Origin: Mallotus nudiflorus
Lineage: Eukaryota > Streptophyta > Magnoliopsida > Malpighiales > Euphorbiaceae
Assembly: GCA_947683625.1 (NCBI GenBank)
Contig: CANTUR010001443.1
Span: forward strand, 1,110,501 to 1,174,500
Length of the DNA: 64,000 nt
Direction of reading: 5' to 3'
Below, piece after piece: positions 62,816 to 64,000 of this stretch (its first letter is position 1; each line of letters opens with the position of its first letter). Both the position numbers and the translations under genes were made by a program. The notes below the pieces were generated by a model that worked only from the letters and a program-made list of their open reading frames with translations, was not told the origin of the DNA and searched no databases.

Positions 62816-63228
62816 CCCTTATTGAGAAATTTATTTGTGCAACTTGGTTGGTATTTAACTCTTGGGCCTATGGTATTTAAAAGGCTCAATTGTTGCATAG
62901 CTCTCGACATGTAATTTGATTGGACATTTACTGAGATTGGTGGCTCGATTAATGTTTAGCTCTAGGGAACCGTTAGTAAATATTGGATTAAGAGACTGAC
63001 TGTGATTGATAGCTCGATGGAAGCTTAACTCTTGAGAATTGACAGTCAATGGATAAATAAGTGAGCCGAGTAACTTTATAAAATTGTGGTACAAGGTTCT
63101 ACCACTAATTTCCATTTAAATTATTTATTAATATTATTTTTTTATTTTATCTTCTTATTATATATTTGTTTAAGCAATTGGTATTTGGAAGTTATGTTTT
63201 TAAGGAAGTTAGCAAGTGAATATTTAAG

Positions 63229-63263
<35 letters not shown>
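63229..63263. repeat. Compound (GT)n(AT)n microsatellite
   Basis: GTGTGT run joined to a TATATA run inside the right part of diverged LTR copy 8. Confidence 0.95.
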
Positions 63264-63842
63264 GTATTTGATAAATTAATGATTTTCTTTAAATACAATT
63301 TTATAATAAATGTTTTAATAAAAGAAGGTTTTCAAACTAATATACATTTCTTTAAATTAGCTTACTCAGTGAGGTTTGACTCTACTCAGCTATTTTTTCA
63401 AGAATATAGGAGTCTTCAGTTAGTTCACCTCTCCTACGCCAGACTCATTCTTCACTGGCGGTAATATGTAGATCCTTGTAATGTTATTAATATTTATGGA
63501 ATGATTGATAGCTAATCTAGACATCGCAGTACTATTTAAGGAATTGTTGCTATGTATTTGCATTAACAATTGTGTTGCATTGTAATGTGTATTTTTATAT
63601 ACTTGGGTTGAGATGTTAGTGATTTGTTGACACTGAAGTTGTAGTGGTTGGAAGTGTATTTACTCTTTTATAGGTTTTGATTTTATCCTGGTACAGGGGA
63701 AACTCTGTCGAATTTTCCTTAAAATTTTAAAGTTAGTTTCATTTCTTTAATAAATTTCTTAGGCTTACTATAAGTTTCAAAACTTATTGCTTTCCTATTA
63801 CATCATGTCAATTATGTGCCCTTAGGGGTTTGAGTCATTACA

Positions 63843-64000
63843 TTTTTCTTCGTATTAATGTTGGCTTCTACATCCTTAGTTATTGTATCTCCATGCTTCT
63901 CTATTGGCATGACCATGCTATTGTGATTGAACCATCTCTTTTATAACTCACCATTTTTTTAGATTCCACCTTCAGAGTTTTCATTTCAATATTCAGGTTT
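63843..64000. other. Flank after LTR copy 8; nothing recognised
   Basis: Short sequence to the window edge without a supported feature. Confidence 0.5.

Larger units (their letters stand above)
50235..63842 (+). mobile_element. Diverged relative of the family G LTR (copy 8), split by the complete element
   Basis: The left part (50235-51925) starts TGTAATAACTTGAATTTTT. The right part (62821-63842) ends with a block parallel to the family G terminus: GGCTTACTATAAGTTTC for GGCTTGCTACGGGTTCC, and TTTGAGTCATTACA for TTTGGGTCGTGACA. Between them are counterparts of the minisatellite (GCTCGATTAATGTTTAGCTC units, 62890-63050), the TCAGTGAGGTTTGACTC block (63365) and an ACATCGCAGTAC block (63522). 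Flanks GTTTT and TTTTT agree at four of five. About 2.7 kb belong to it. It is a different subfamily, too diverged to be one of the copies above. Confidence 0.7.

Overview
The window reads as nuclear DNA of a flowering plant, most likely a eudicot. It is AT-rich, carries plant-type LTR retrotransposons of both superfamilies, a TRIM element, a plant NF-YC pseudogene and a spliced gene with ordinary GT-AG introns. I cannot name the species. No bacterial operon, CRISPR array, rRNA or tRNA gene was seen.

Layout. 1-2177: a decayed retrotransposon remnant (minus) and microsatellites. 2178-5965: a plus-strand solo LTR of the Ty3/gypsy family that dominates the window, here called family G. 6540-8025: an NF-YC pseudogene (minus), split by a complete 720-bp TRIM with a perfect 5-bp target duplication. 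8651-9103: an orphan RNase H fragment. 10467-16698: the only convincing host gene, a five-exon minus-strand gene predicted to encode 765 residues with basic ends and no recognised function. About 160 bp upstream of its start codon a Mutator-like element (16867-23940) is inserted. It has in turn received a Tat-like solo LTR (17292-22778), which holds a family G solo LTR (18079-21458), and a hAT-type MITE (23330-23819).

24471-49528 is a four-level nest. An old family G solo LTR was split by a Ty1/copia element (25531-47577, minus, TSD ATATA). Two further family G solo LTRs entered that copia: 29694-36052 in pol (TSD AGTTC) and 40100-46658 in its 5' LTR (TSD TTGGA). Each was then hit by another family G solo LTR: 29790-33183 (TSD CATGC) and 40551-43882 (TSD ATTAT). 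50235-63842 is a diverged relative of the family G LTR, split by a complete family G retrotransposon (51926-62815, TSD CCCTT). That element has 3.3-kb LTRs, an initiator-Met-type primer site, gag, protease, reverse transcriptase, RNase H, integrase and a chromodomain-like tail.

The complete family G element is dead. Its pol frame has no indel from protease to chromodomain but carries 14 premature stops, each explicable by one C-to-T or G-to-A change, and its gag has lost the zinc knuckle at an out-of-frame junction with protease. The LTRs repay attention. They hold a 54-bp minisatellite whose copy number fully explains the length difference between the two LTRs, two hairpins whose stems persist in many copies while loops change, and a recurring order of exon-like modules bounded by splice-like signals. 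I see no certain new biological system. The strongest leads are the LTR architecture and the uncharacterised host gene.
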